Shown here: positions 1-8,686 of the stretch, one piece after another
How positions within the stretch are numbered: the stretch's first letter is position 1
Layout of the letters: each line of letters begins with the position of its first letter
Assembly (NCBI GenBank): GCA_016708875.1
Contig: JADJFA010000014.1
Coordinates: 62,001-126,000, forward strand
Reading direction: 5' to 3'
DNA: 64,000 nucleotides
Source: Lewinellaceae bacterium
GTDB lineage: Bacteria; Bacteroidota; Bacteroidia; Chitinophagales; Saprospiraceae
Notes under the pieces: generated by a model
Database searches by the model: none
What the model saw: only the letters and a program-made list of their open reading frames with translations
Told to the model about the DNA's origin: nothing
Made by a program: the position numbers and the translations under genes

Positions 1-482
1 ACAGTCAAACCGCTTCTCTTCGTGCAGTATTGAATTACACAGCCGACTTTGGTCTGTATGTAACCGCACAAGCTGGTCATACCTGGAGGAGCAACACCAC
101 TATTGATCACAACTCCTACATTTTTGACAACAAGTTGATTTACAGTGACGAAATGCCGGTGCCAAATGTGTTCGATTATTCAGCTCGCCTTGGTTTTATA
201 AAACCTCGCTATCAGGCCGAAGTTTGGTACGATGCATTCACAGGTCTTTCCGGGGATGATATCCGCTACAACGAAACCCCTCAAGCCAGCAACAAAATGG
301 CTGCCGCACAGGCGGGCGTGTTCGGCAAATATTTCATCACCAAACGATTCGCGCTTTTGGCATCCGTCAGCCAGGTTCTAAGCGGGCGCAATGTCGGCGA
401 GGCCCTCACATGGACCGCCGGAGCAACTTATTTTCTTGACATCAATAAAAAAGGAGAAGAAGAAGTTGGAAAGCAAGATTGA
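1..482 (+). CDS. C-terminal part of an outer-membrane beta-barrel protein
   Basis: The reading frame is open from the left edge of the window, so the gene starts upstream and only about the last 160 residues are seen. The visible part has the alternating hydrophobic/polar pattern and aromatic residues of transmembrane beta-strands (for example FGLYVTAQAG, FALLASVSQV, ALTWTAGATYFLDI), with a penultimate strand ending in an aromatic residue before a short charged tail (KKGEEEVGKQD). This fits an outer-membrane porin or transporter-like barrel, but no family can be named from this fragment. A TTG at 30 could be read as a start, but the open frame upstream makes it internal. Confidence 0.6.
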   Translation, partial: SQTASLRAVLNYTADFGLYVTAQAGHTWRSNTTIDHNSYIFDNKLIYSDEMPVPNVFDYSARLGFIKPRYQAEVWYDAFTGLSGDDIRYNETPQASNKMAAAQAGVFGKYFITKRFALLASVSQVLSGRNVGEALTWTAGATYFLDINKKGEEEVGKQD

Positions 483-488
483 GAACTT

Positions 489-558
489 GGGATATTGAGA
501 TATTGGGATATTTCGATGAATCCTGCAATATCCTAATATCTCAATATCTTAATCTCCC
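489..558. repeat. Intergenic inverted word repeat (GATATTG words)
   Basis: The left half carries GATATT words (GGGATATTGAGATATTGG), the right half carries the reverse complement (AATATCCTAATATCTCAA and on), with a short unrelated centre around 513-526. The transcript could form a long imperfect hairpin between the barrel gene and the haloperoxidase gene. It is one of many such loci in this window, each with its own word. Confidence 0.8.
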
Positions 559-585
559 TTCCTCACCATAATAAATTCATTTTCA

Positions 586-2160
586 ATGAAAAAGATAAAC
601 ATCGTATATCCTGTGGCCGCACTGCTCGGCCTCTTGTTCGCCTTTAGTCAGTGCGACAAAACGCCTCCAGAAGCTGCTCTTCTTGCACCGTACGCCGAGA
701 CCAGCCTGGAGGTAAATGCTGGTAATTGGAAAACATATTTAACCATTGACAGCAATAAGACGGCCGTTCCAACTCCCGATGCTGCTGGTTCTGCAGCCTA
801 TTTGACCGAATTGAATAATTTAAGGTCAAAAATGGCTGCAGCCACAGCAGAAGAGAAAGAACTTGCCAGCTGGTGGGGCAGCAACGGTGTGTTGCGTTGG
901 CATGAAATTGCCCGCGAACTGGCGGCACTCTACAATGTGCCACCAAACTATATCACTGATCCCACCACTGGCACGCTCGTTTATCCAGCTCCCGCATTTG
1001 ATCCAGCCAATCCTGATGCCTACCCACGTGCGCCATTTGCCAATCCGCCCATCGCCTCGCGTATGTTCGCGTTGCTTGCTGTAGCGCAATACGATGCACT
1101 GGTGGCATGCTGGCACCGAAAGTTCCAGCACAATCGCCTGGCGCCCTACAAAAATGCTACGGACATACAGCCGCTTATCCCAACCAATGACTTGCCCTCC
1201 TATCCTTCCGAAGATGCTGTGGTGGCAGCTGCTTCCCGGGAAATCCTCAAGGCCATTTTCCCAAGAGAGGTGGCAAATGTGACTGCAAAAGCGGAAGAGC
1301 ACAAAAATAGCCGCCTATGGGCCGGCGCCAATGTGCAAAGCGACCTTTCGGTGGGCGATTCTTTGGGTCGAGTGATTGCTCAAAACATCCTCAAGGAATG
1401 GGCTGCAAAAGACAGAATGGGCATGGCCAACAACCAGGCAGGCTTCCAGGCACAACGCGATGCAGCCGCAGCACTTGGGTACACCAACCAATGGCACAGC
1501 CTCGACATACCTGTTCGAGCACCTATGCTTCCTGCCTTTGGAAACGTAAAATGTTGGAATTTTGACGATGCAACCAAAGCGGCCATCCGCCCTGTGGCGC
1601 CGCCACAACCTGGCTCAGCAGAATTTGAGGCTGCCTTGGAAGAACTCCGCGGTTTCTCGAAAAACCGCACCCGCGAGCAGCAGCGCATCACCACATTCTG
1701 GTCTGACGGTGCAGGCACCTACACTCCTCCAGGCCACTGGAACCGCCGGGCCGCCAATTTGATTTACGACAACCAATTCAATGAAATTCGCACGGCAAGG
1801 GCCATGGCTCTTGTGACCACTGCAATGGTGGATGCTGGTATTGTTTGTTGGGAGGCAAAATACTATTACTTGCTGCCACGCCCAACTGAGGCAGACCCAA
1901 GCATCACCACTGGTACTGGAATTCCAAATTTCCCGGCCTACGCATCGGGTCACTCCACTTTCTCCAGTGCTGCGGCAGAGGTGTTGTCTTATTTGTTTCC
2001 AAGCAATCAAAGCGAATTGCGGGCTTGGGCACAAGAAGCCGCCGATTCTCGGGTTTATGGCTGCATACACTACCGTTTTGACAGCGAAAACGGGCTTGTA
2101 CACGGGAAAAAAGTAGGTGAATTCGCCGTCGCACGTGGTCGCAACGACGGTTCGGAGTAA
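586..2160 (+). CDS. Vanadium-dependent haloperoxidase / PAP2-family exported protein
   Basis: A 524-residue protein with an N-terminal signal segment (hydrophobic residues about 8-20, then a Cys at about 23 in FSQCDK, a possible but atypical lipobox). The C-terminal part carries the three PAP2/vanadium-haloperoxidase motifs: K425 and R432 in the KYYYLLPRP stretch, ASGHS with His456, and SRxxxxxHxxxD with Arg489 and His495. In the family these residues bind vanadate or phosphate, and the second His is the acid/base or covalent His. The length and domain order fit bacterial vanadium-haloperoxidase-like proteins. Whether it oxidises halides or is a phosphatase cannot be read from the sequence. 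It is probably exported to the periplasm or outer membrane. It is followed by a hairpin terminator. Confidence 0.85.
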   Translation: MKKINIVYPVAALLGLLFAFSQCDKTPPEAALLAPYAETSLEVNAGNWKTYLTIDSNKTAVPTPDAAGSAAYLTELNNLRSKMAAATAEEKELASWWGSNGVLRWHEIARELAALYNVPPNYITDPTTGTLVYPAPAFDPANPDAYPRAPFANPPIASRMFALLAVAQYDALVACWHRKFQHNRLAPYKNATDIQPLIPTNDLPSYPSEDAVVAAASREILKAIFPREVANVTAKAEEHKNSRLWAGANVQSDLSVGDSLGRVIAQNILKEWAAKDRMGMANNQAGFQAQRDAAAALGYTNQWHSLDIPVRAPMLPAFGNVKCWNFDDATKAAIRPVAPPQPGSAEFEAALEELRGFSKNRTREQQRITTFWSDGAGTYTPPGHWNRRAANLIYDNQFNEIRTARAMALVTTAMVDAGIVCWEAKYYYLLPRPTEADPSITTGTGIPNFPAYASGHSTFSSAAAEVLSYLFPSNQSELRAWAQEAADSRVYGCIHYRFDSENGLVHGKKVGEFAVARGRNDGSE

Positions 2161-2190
2161 ATTGAAATAGAAACGTTTGTGAAAATATAA

Positions 2191-2227
2191 AACGTCCGGG
2201 ACGCAAGTCGCGGGCGTTTTTTTTTTC
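2191..2227 (+). terminator. Rho-independent terminator after the haloperoxidase gene
   Basis: A GC-rich stem (AACGTCCGG paired with a CGGGCGTT arm, one G-U pair) is followed by a run of about ten T. It begins 30 bases after the stop codon. Confidence 0.75.
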
Positions 2228-2270
2228 GCTAAATGATCCATTCAAAAATGAATAAGCAGATATTCGCCGC

Positions 2271-3734
2271 ATGAATCGCAAAACGAACTTTATAATGGGC
2301 GCATTGGCCGTCGGATTCGGCCTATATGTAGTCATCCGGGCATGGCTGATCCCAGTCACTGTAGACGAAAGCAGCACCGCGATCACCCATGTACCAAGGG
2401 CGGTATTTGACACCCTGTTTTTTAAAAGCGATGCCAATCCGAATAATCACATTCTCAACACGCTGCTCATCAAGGCATTTACTGGGATGTGGGGTTGGCA
2501 TCCGATGGTTTTCAGGCTACCCGTCTTACTCGGCGCACTTGCGTATGCTTGGGCCGGAGGCTTGATTTGCCGCCAGATTTCAAAGTCGCCATGGGTGCAA
2601 GTCTTCGCTTTTGCCTTACTGCTTGGTCAGCCATACTTCCTGGAATTTTTCTCTGTGGCGAGAGGTTACGGGCTTGGAATAGGACTAATGATGTGTTCCA
2701 TTTGGCAATCCTGGCAGTTTATTAACCAAGGCTGTTCTGCACGGCGCTTTGCTTATGCGGCTGTCTTTGCAGGCTTTGCGGTCTATGCCAATTTTACGCT
2801 ATTGCTGTATTTTATCCCTTTTATTGGTCTGAGCTTATATTCTGCAAGGCAATCGAGTAGTTCCTACGCTATTTTCTGGCAAAAGACCTGGCCGGGACTG
2901 TCTATAATAGGCATTTTTACCGCTTTTTTATATACGCCACTTTCGAGGCTGGGCAAACATTCTGAACTTCAAAATTGGAATCCGCTCCATACCCTTTTTA
3001 GTTCGGCTGAAAAGTCCATGCGCACGGCGATCCGAAAAAGTCCCTATCTTGAAAATGATGTCGCCCACATTTTAACTTGGCTGAGTGTAATTTTTGTGGT
3101 AGGCATCATTCTGGCAGCATTGTTCCGATGGATAGAAAAAAATCGAAACTTCGCTGCGGATCCCCGCATATTTTTGATGGCGCTCCTTGCTGGCGCTTTA
3201 TTGACCAACGTTGTACAAGTAGAATTCACGCATACGCCTTATTTGGAACCTCGGCTGGCCTTGTTTTATTGGCCGCTTTTTGCGCTTTCCATGGGGGTGT
3301 GTGCTTCCTGGTTACAGGAACGCTCCAATACCTGGGCCTGGGCTTTCATGACCCCAATTTTGGCACTTTCCATCATCAACACAGGACGATACGCCAATTT
3401 GCGAGAGAGTTTTGAATGGTGGCATGATCAGGATACTTATCTGGTGTTTGATTACATCAAAAAGGCAAAAGAGGCTGAGGGCAGGCAAACGCCTTATACC
3501 TTGGACGCTACCTGGTTGCTTCTCAATTCTTTGATGTACCATGTGGAAAAAGACCCCCGGGGTTTCAACCAGCTCGTCCAGCTTGCTCCCTGGCATTCAG
3601 ACAGGCCGCCGGCATATGACTACGAGTACTTCTATGCCATGTCCCCAGAAAGCGCACAACCGATTATGGATAAATATGAGATTGTGCTGCGTTCGCCACG
3701 CAGTTGCATGGTACTGCTGAAACGCAAGAATTGA
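2271..3734 (+). CDS. Polytopic membrane protein, GT-C (ArnT/PMT-like) glycosyltransferase candidate
   Basis: A 487-residue integral membrane protein with about ten hydrophobic segments. Near the start, after the first transmembrane helix, an Asp-Glu pair (D32-E33 in VTVDESST) lies where GT-C glycosyltransferases place the catalytic Asp of the first periplasmic loop. A NPNNH stretch follows, similar to the loop of GT39-like proteins. A long soluble C-terminal segment follows the last helices. By family this would move a sugar from a lipid carrier to a periplasmic acceptor; donor and acceptor are unknown. The stop codon abuts the stop codon of the convergent TIR-like gene. Confidence 0.6.
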   Translation: MNRKTNFIMGALAVGFGLYVVIRAWLIPVTVDESSTAITHVPRAVFDTLFFKSDANPNNHILNTLLIKAFTGMWGWHPMVFRLPVLLGALAYAWAGGLICRQISKSPWVQVFAFALLLGQPYFLEFFSVARGYGLGIGLMMCSIWQSWQFINQGCSARRFAYAAVFAGFAVYANFTLLLYFIPFIGLSLYSARQSSSSYAIFWQKTWPGLSIIGIFTAFLYTPLSRLGKHSELQNWNPLHTLFSSAEKSMRTAIRKSPYLENDVAHILTWLSVIFVVGIILAALFRWIEKNRNFAADPRIFLMALLAGALLTNVVQVEFTHTPYLEPRLALFYWPLFALSMGVCASWLQERSNTWAWAFMTPILALSIINTGRYANLRESFEWWHDQDTYLVFDYIKKAKEAEGRQTPYTLDATWLLLNSLMYHVEKDPRGFNQLVQLAPWHSDRPPAYDYEYFYAMSPESAQPIMDKYEIVLRSPRSCMVLLKRKN

Positions 3735-6700
3735 TTACAATTCCCCGATTTCGAGTAGTACTCGCTGCATTTCGCCGAATTGATTGTCCAAAAGATTTTT
3801 CAATTCGTACCGTTCAAACTTGTATTCAAAATTGAAATAGCTATTCTCGTAATGATTTTCCGTGGTTGGGAAAAACCCGAACACCTTTGCGTGCCAACGC
3901 ACCCGACCTCGTCCGTGTAGTTCATCCATTGGCAATTTGAGGAATTCTGCCTGGGGGAAATAGCGGTAAAGCCCTTTCATTTTACGGATAATTTCCACCG
4001 CTACCTTCCTTTCCGGCAAGCGGTTTTCATGACGAAACTCGCTGATTTCGTGGAAATAACGTGCTTCAGTATCACGAAAACGTTGCATGGCCACACGCTC
4101 ACGGAGTTGGTAAAGCCGGAATCTTTTGGGCATCGCTTCATTTAATTCACGTAACACCAGAAGCGGGTCGAAACCAGGTGTGTTTTTATAAGCAACCGCT
4201 TCCCCTTCATAGGTCACATCCACCCAGCGGAATTTGATTTCTTCCGTCAGTTCGCGCCAGACGAAATCCAAAAAGGAATAATTTTGGTGTAGCTTAAAGG
4301 CACAAAGTGCCGCGAGCAAAAGCCCTGCACACGCATTACGCTGGTTTTCGTCGCCCGTTTTTAGCGCTTCATATTCAGGCAAAATTTGTTTTTGAAAAAT
4401 ATGCTCTGAAATTGATTTTCTCAAGTCCTCCTCGGTGTAACGTGTTGATTCCGATAACAATTCGCGCAATTCCGCTTGCGCATCGTAACCCAATGCAAGA
4501 CTGTCTGGCAGGGTAGCCAATTGGCCAGTAGCGTCAAATTGCAGCCATACCAGCAGCTGCTCGCCCGAGATTTCCCGAATGCAAAGGTCCAAATAATCTT
4601 GCCCTGACCTTTCGGGATACGCACGGTAGATTATGCGCCAACGCCTGAGACAATCAATGAGCCTGCGCCGCGCATCCAAACTTTCCATCCGCCGGAAATC
4701 TGTGTGTGCCAGATTGTTCTTCACTGCCTCCCATTCCGCCTGCGTGTCGGCTACAAATTGGAGGTACACACTCTGTTTAATATTGGGTTGTACCTGAAGC
4801 CAACCCGCTTGCCCAGCATGGTCCTGCACAATTTTTTCAACAATGGCCCGTACGTCGAATTGGTAGTTCGCACAATCCGGATGTGCCACTACTTCGCCCT
4901 GTTCATTGAGCGTAAACCAGCGCAAATCAGCGCCACTTATATGCGTCGGCGAAACCAACAGACCCGGCAGCAGATATTCCAAAGCAAGTCGGTAGAATGA
5001 GGTACCCCTGCCTCGTTCGTCACGATCGGTAAATATCTCCGCACCCAATAAGCAGGCATAACTGAATCGAACCACCGATTCCCGGATGTCGGTGAACGGG
5101 CGACGACGTTTTTCATCCTCAGCGATTTGCGTGGAAAGGGCTTGACGTTTGGCTAACAGGCTGAAATACAGGTCTTCACGCAACAAGCCTGGGTCTTTCA
5201 CGATTTTGTTCTCGTCGGAAGACGCAATGTCTCGGAGCATTCCAAGCAATTCATGAATCTCGCCCAGCAAATCAAAATGGCCATTTGGCACAAATTGGAA
5301 CCTACCGTTTACTACGTCTACTCGTTCCAGCCAGGCGCATTTCCCTCCCCCACAACATTCAATAACGGCAGCCTCCAAAAGTTCTTCTGATGGATGTACC
5401 AACCTACACACCTTCAGCGTGTTACCCAAAATGATGCGCAGGGGCCGACGGTTGTCGGGCACCGATTCGGCGTGTTTCCCAGTATGTCGCAACGGGTCGT
5501 TGGGAAGTGCATGGTATAATCGCAAAGCCGCATCCGAAATACCCTCCGAGGCGATAGCCAAATTGTGCAGCGAAGTGCTTGAATGACATTTCTCTTCGTG
5601 TTCGTAATCGCGGAGACGGCTGGCGTATAGTAATACGTACTGGAGCGGTCGATCGTTGCCGTTCACCGCCTCTTGCATAGCGCGAAGGGCCGTTTCTTTT
5701 TGCAAAAACGTAATGAGCAGGTACTCATACAATTGTGCCGACTGAGGGTCTACCTTGGTGCGGACGTGGTCGCAATAGGCGTAGGCTTGGGAATAGTTTT
5801 TTACCGCCATCGCGTCTTTCGCCAACAACAGACTCCGTCGAAAATCGGTTTTTTGCTCAAAGGAAAGGAGGCCGATTTGTTCCAAAGATTCCTGCTCCCG
5901 TGGACCAACGGGTAAATTCAAAGATTCCGGAATGGCAATGTCATCTACCGGGACAAAAAACGGTGGAACAGTGCTGTCTTCCCGGCTATCGGCTACAAAA
6001 CGGTAGTAGTCTCGAATAAAAATCTGTCGCCATTCTGGCACCAAATCCTCCTCTTGCAAGCGCTCAATGAGATTGAACAAATCGTCCTGAATGGGGGCTG
6101 CCTTTTCCTTTAGTTCGGCGAGGCTGATTTGTGAAAGGCGGGTTTTTTCACGCAAATGCTTGAAAGAATCCTGCACATCCAACACGCCACGTTTCACCTG
6201 CACATCACGAATGAGGCGTTTCAACAAGGCCAATAAGGGGGCGTGGTTGATACGATCCGTCTGTGCCAGCAATCGCTCGCGCAGGTCGCCAATGCTGATG
6301 GGAAGTTCAATATGGCCGATGCCGATATCATTGCTGCGGGGTGCAGCGGCCAGCACGGCAGCAGCAGTGGCAGCAGCACGGAGCAGTTGGCGGTCGCGGG
6401 CAATGCCTTCGTTTTCAATGGTTTCGCCCGATGGAAGAGCGGTTGGGAAAGGCTGAAGCTCCGTCGGTATAGCTGCACTGCGCGCCTGTATGGTCAGGAT
6501 TTGGAGGCTTGGGCGACTACTTTGAGTTATAACCGCTTGCGCTGCTTCCCAGCGAACATCCGGCATGTCTTCGTAGTGCATGGAAAGGACTGCCACAAAA
6601 AGATCAGCCTTCTCCAAAAATTTGGTTGCCTCCGCTCGAAAGGCTTCGGTAGGCACAGGAGATTTATTCCAAAAAACAGTAGGTCGTGGCTGCAATGCCA

Positions 6701-6782
6701 GCGCGAGTTGGCGCTGCATATCTGCTGCTGTGCGGGCATCGGCAGCGTCGAAGGAGAGGTAGATGTGGGCGGGGGATGTCAT
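3735..6782 (-). CDS. Large TIR-like domain protein, C-terminal region of unknown fold
   Basis: 1015 residues from the ATG at 6782 (a TTG four codons upstream is the only earlier start). The first ~90 residues look like a TIR fold: a first strand with HIYLSFDAAD (TIR box 1 is typically YDVFLSY), a second strand VFWNKSP, a hydrophobic DLFVAVLS strand, then YEDMPDVRWEAA with Glu79 at the place of the catalytic Glu of NADase TIR domains. Residues ~130-1015 are mostly helical with no family I recognise; a Cys cluster (ECCGGGKC) lies near the middle. There is no signal peptide or membrane segment, so it is probably cytoplasmic. TIR domains in bacteria act as NAD-consuming effectors or as adaptors; the large C-terminal part would then be the sensor. 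It follows a secreted-protein gene by 16 bases and is probably co-transcribed with it. Confidence 0.6.
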   Translation of the reverse strand: MTSPAHIYLSFDAADARTAADMQRQLALALQPRPTVFWNKSPVPTEAFRAEATKFLEKADLFVAVLSMHYEDMPDVRWEAAQAVITQSSRPSLQILTIQARSAAIPTELQPFPTALPSGETIENEGIARDRQLLRAAATAAAVLAAAPRSNDIGIGHIELPISIGDLRERLLAQTDRINHAPLLALLKRLIRDVQVKRGVLDVQDSFKHLREKTRLSQISLAELKEKAAPIQDDLFNLIERLQEEDLVPEWRQIFIRDYYRFVADSREDSTVPPFFVPVDDIAIPESLNLPVGPREQESLEQIGLLSFEQKTDFRRSLLLAKDAMAVKNYSQAYAYCDHVRTKVDPQSAQLYEYLLITFLQKETALRAMQEAVNGNDRPLQYVLLYASRLRDYEHEEKCHSSTSLHNLAIASEGISDAALRLYHALPNDPLRHTGKHAESVPDNRRPLRIILGNTLKVCRLVHPSEELLEAAVIECCGGGKCAWLERVDVVNGRFQFVPNGHFDLLGEIHELLGMLRDIASSDENKIVKDPGLLREDLYFSLLAKRQALSTQIAEDEKRRRPFTDIRESVVRFSYACLLGAEIFTDRDERGRGTSFYRLALEYLLPGLLVSPTHISGADLRWFTLNEQGEVVAHPDCANYQFDVRAIVEKIVQDHAGQAGWLQVQPNIKQSVYLQFVADTQAEWEAVKNNLAHTDFRRMESLDARRRLIDCLRRWRIIYRAYPERSGQDYLDLCIREISGEQLLVWLQFDATGQLATLPDSLALGYDAQAELRELLSESTRYTEEDLRKSISEHIFQKQILPEYEALKTGDENQRNACAGLLLAALCAFKLHQNYSFLDFVWRELTEEIKFRWVDVTYEGEAVAYKNTPGFDPLLVLRELNEAMPKRFRLYQLRERVAMQRFRDTEARYFHEISEFRHENRLPERKVAVEIIRKMKGLYRYFPQAEFLKLPMDELHGRGRVRWHAKVFGFFPTTENHYENSYFNFEYKFERYELKNLLDNQFGEMQRVLLEIGEL

Positions 6783-6798
6783 TGTTTGGTGCAAAAAT

Positions 6799-7797
6799 TC
6801 AAAAACCCCGTTTTATTAATTTATAAACGCTTTGAAAACTTTCATTTGCCATCCGGATGAAGTATATGCCATGCTGTAGATTTTCTGTATGAATAACTGT
6901 AGCATGCTGGAAATATCCGTTTTGATGAATGCGTCCAGAAACGTCAAACAGTTGATAATGCGTGGTGTTTTCTTTTTGAATCGAAAGAAAGATATTGTTT
7001 GTGAATGGGTTTGGAAATACTTGGCATTCAAAAACCGGATCAATTGTGCTGGAAGAAATGTTGCAAAAAAGAGGCGCTGGGAATGGTTCTCCGAGCCCTT
7101 GCATGGTTCGTCCTTCATAAGCTGCCGTGCAATTGTCTGAAGCCCGAAAGTGCCAGGTACGACCGCTTGTACAACCCGAAGGACAGTCGCCCCAAAGTAG
7201 TTGAAAATCAAAATGCATTAGGTCGTTCGCCCGGTTATAGTAAATCCTGTCGCCGTCGCCTGGAATCGGAGTAGGTTCAGCGAAATTGATTTCAACAAAT
7301 AATTCAAGAGAATCAGCCAGAGCCTGAGTATTCAATGGCCGTTGTGTAGCCGCACGGACAATGGTACCGAAAAAATCTGATTGATATATAAGCCCGTATT
7401 GAAGTAAAAATGCGTTTAAATCAGGGTTATTTGTGATGATTTGTTTCGTAACGATATCAAAGGTCCATACTGAATCAAACTTGATATAGATGTCTTCTGT
7501 GAGTGCAGAATTCATCGGACTGAGATTATGAATGCAGTACACGTCAAATACCGTATCCCGTTCAGGTATATTATTGGCTTGGAATATAGTTGCTAAACCA
7601 CTCCAAATCGTATCCTGCCAAATCTGTGGGATTTCTACTTTGACCTTATCCGGGTGATTAAACAACCTGATTCTTTTTAAGGCGAGGTCTTTTACATCCC
7701 TGTCATATTTTACCAACAAAACACTATCGGGCGGACATTGCGAAAAAAGAGGGGTTATTGACCCGATAATGAGTAAAAAAAGGATCCAACTTTTCAT
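6799..7797 (-). CDS. Secreted protein with T9SS C-terminal sorting domain
   Basis: 332 residues from the ATG at 7797, which gives a clean signal peptide (MKSWILFLLIIGS then cleavage near FSQC); an upstream start would spoil it. The middle part has no family I recognise. It has several Cys pairs (CPSGCTSGRTW, DNCTAAY) and a region describing a mixed alpha/beta or beta domain. The last ~80 residues are a type IX secretion sorting domain: VFPNPFTNNIFLS, YQLFDVSGR, LQHGIYFIRM, and a basic end. It is predicted to be secreted or cell-surface attached. It is upstream of, and co-directional with, the TIR-like gene. Confidence 0.75.
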   Translation of the reverse strand: MKSWILFLLIIGSITPLFSQCPPDSVLLVKYDRDVKDLALKRIRLFNHPDKVKVEIPQIWQDTIWSGLATIFQANNIPERDTVFDVYCIHNLSPMNSALTEDIYIKFDSVWTFDIVTKQIITNNPDLNAFLLQYGLIYQSDFFGTIVRAATQRPLNTQALADSLELFVEINFAEPTPIPGDGDRIYYNRANDLMHFDFQLLWGDCPSGCTSGRTWHFRASDNCTAAYEGRTMQGLGEPFPAPLFCNISSSTIDPVFECQVFPNPFTNNIFLSIQKENTTHYQLFDVSGRIHQNGYFQHATVIHTENLQHGIYFIRMANESFQSVYKLIKRGF

Positions 7798-7825
7798 ATC
7801 GGATGAAATAAGCATTATAGACCCT

Positions 7826-7833
7826 CAAATGTA
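7826..7833 (-). promoter_or_regulatory. Possible -7 promoter element for the secreted protein/TIR pair
   Basis: On the minus strand the sequence reads TACATTTG, a full match to the Bacteroidota -7 element TAnnTTTG, 29 bases before the start codon at 7797. No TTG at a normal -33 spacing was found, so the call rests on the -7 box only. Confidence 0.35.
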
Positions 7834-7859
7834 TCAAACTATATCAGGTTTGCCTAATT

Positions 7860-8567
7860 CTACCTCCACCGCATCTGCAATACCCCCAGCATCGCCTCCC
7901 GTATAATATTCAGCGACATTTTGGATTGGCCTTTTTCCCTGTCTTTAAAGGTAATGGGCACATCTTTTACTTTAAAACCTAGCTTGTAGGCGGTATATTT
8001 CATCTCAATCTGGAAGGCATACCCGATGAATTTTATTTTGCTCAAATCCATGGTTTCCAGCACTTTGCGACGGTAACAGATAAAGCCGGCAGTAGGGTCT
8101 GCAACAGGCATCCATAGAATTAAGCTGGCGTAGAGCGAGGCGCCGCGCGACAGGATGATTCGGTCGAGCGGCCAATTGACCACATGACCACCACGGCAAT
8201 ATCGCGAACCGATCGCTACATCTGCCCCTTCGTCGCGACATTTGGCGAGCAGGCGCGGCAGGTCTTCTGGATTGTGCGAAAAGTCCGCATCCATTTCAAA
8301 AAAGTATTCGTAATCCCGCTCAAGTCCCCAACGGAACCCCGCGATATAAGCCGTGCCAAGGCCGAGTTTGCCACTGCGTTCGAGCAGGTGTAGCCGTCCG
8401 GCAAACTCATGAGCCTGCAAATCCCGCACAATCTGCCCTGTGCCATCGGGCGAACCATCGTCTACAATAAGTACATGAAACGCTTCGGATTGCGCCAGCG
8501 CAGCCCGAACGATGGCTTCCACGTTTTCTTTTTCGTTGTAAGTCGGTATGATGACTATGCTCGACAT
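7860..8567 (-). CDS. Polyprenol-phosphate mannosyltransferase-like GT2 protein
   Basis: 235 residues, a GT-A fold family 2 glycosyltransferase of the Dpm1 (dolichol/polyprenol-phosphate mannose synthase) type. Visible motifs: start strand IVIIPTYNEKENV, VDDGSPDGTG (nucleotide binding), EMDADFSHNPEDLP with the metal-binding Asp residues, and the Dpm1-type segment IGSRYCRGGHVVNW. There is no C-terminal membrane domain, so it is the short soluble/peripheral type. By family it makes a polyprenyl-phosphate sugar at the inner face of the membrane, which GT-C enzymes then use outside. The GT-C-like gene at 2271 could be a consumer, but it is not in the same operon. Confidence 0.85.
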   Translation of the reverse strand: MSSIVIIPTYNEKENVEAIVRAALAQSEAFHVLIVDDGSPDGTGQIVRDLQAHEFAGRLHLLERSGKLGLGTAYIAGFRWGLERDYEYFFEMDADFSHNPEDLPRLLAKCRDEGADVAIGSRYCRGGHVVNWPLDRIILSRGASLYASLILWMPVADPTAGFICYRRKVLETMDLSKIKFIGYAFQIEMKYTAYKLGFKVKDVPITFKDREKGQSKMSLNIIREAMLGVLQMRWR

Positions 8568-8569
8568 TG

Positions 8570-8686
8570 AGGTTGGTGATTGGTGGGTTGGTGATTGTGG
8601 ATTGGTGGATTGGTGATTGGTTTATTGGTGATTGGTGGACTAGTCGAAGATAACTTCACCAATCACCAATATACCAGTCACCAACC
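8570..8686. repeat. Intergenic inverted word repeat (GATTGGTG words)
   Basis: About eight copies of GATTGGTG/GGTTGGTG-type words run head to tail from about 8570 to 8640, then a short centre (CTAGTCGAAGATAA), then the inverse words CACCAATCACCAATA to the stop codon of the HD-domain gene. The same word family recurs at 45635-45750. Confidence 0.85.

Noticed and set aside
8570..8686. CRISPR array
   Set aside because: Words are 8-10 bases with no constant-length spacers and an inverted second half; there are no cas genes nearby.
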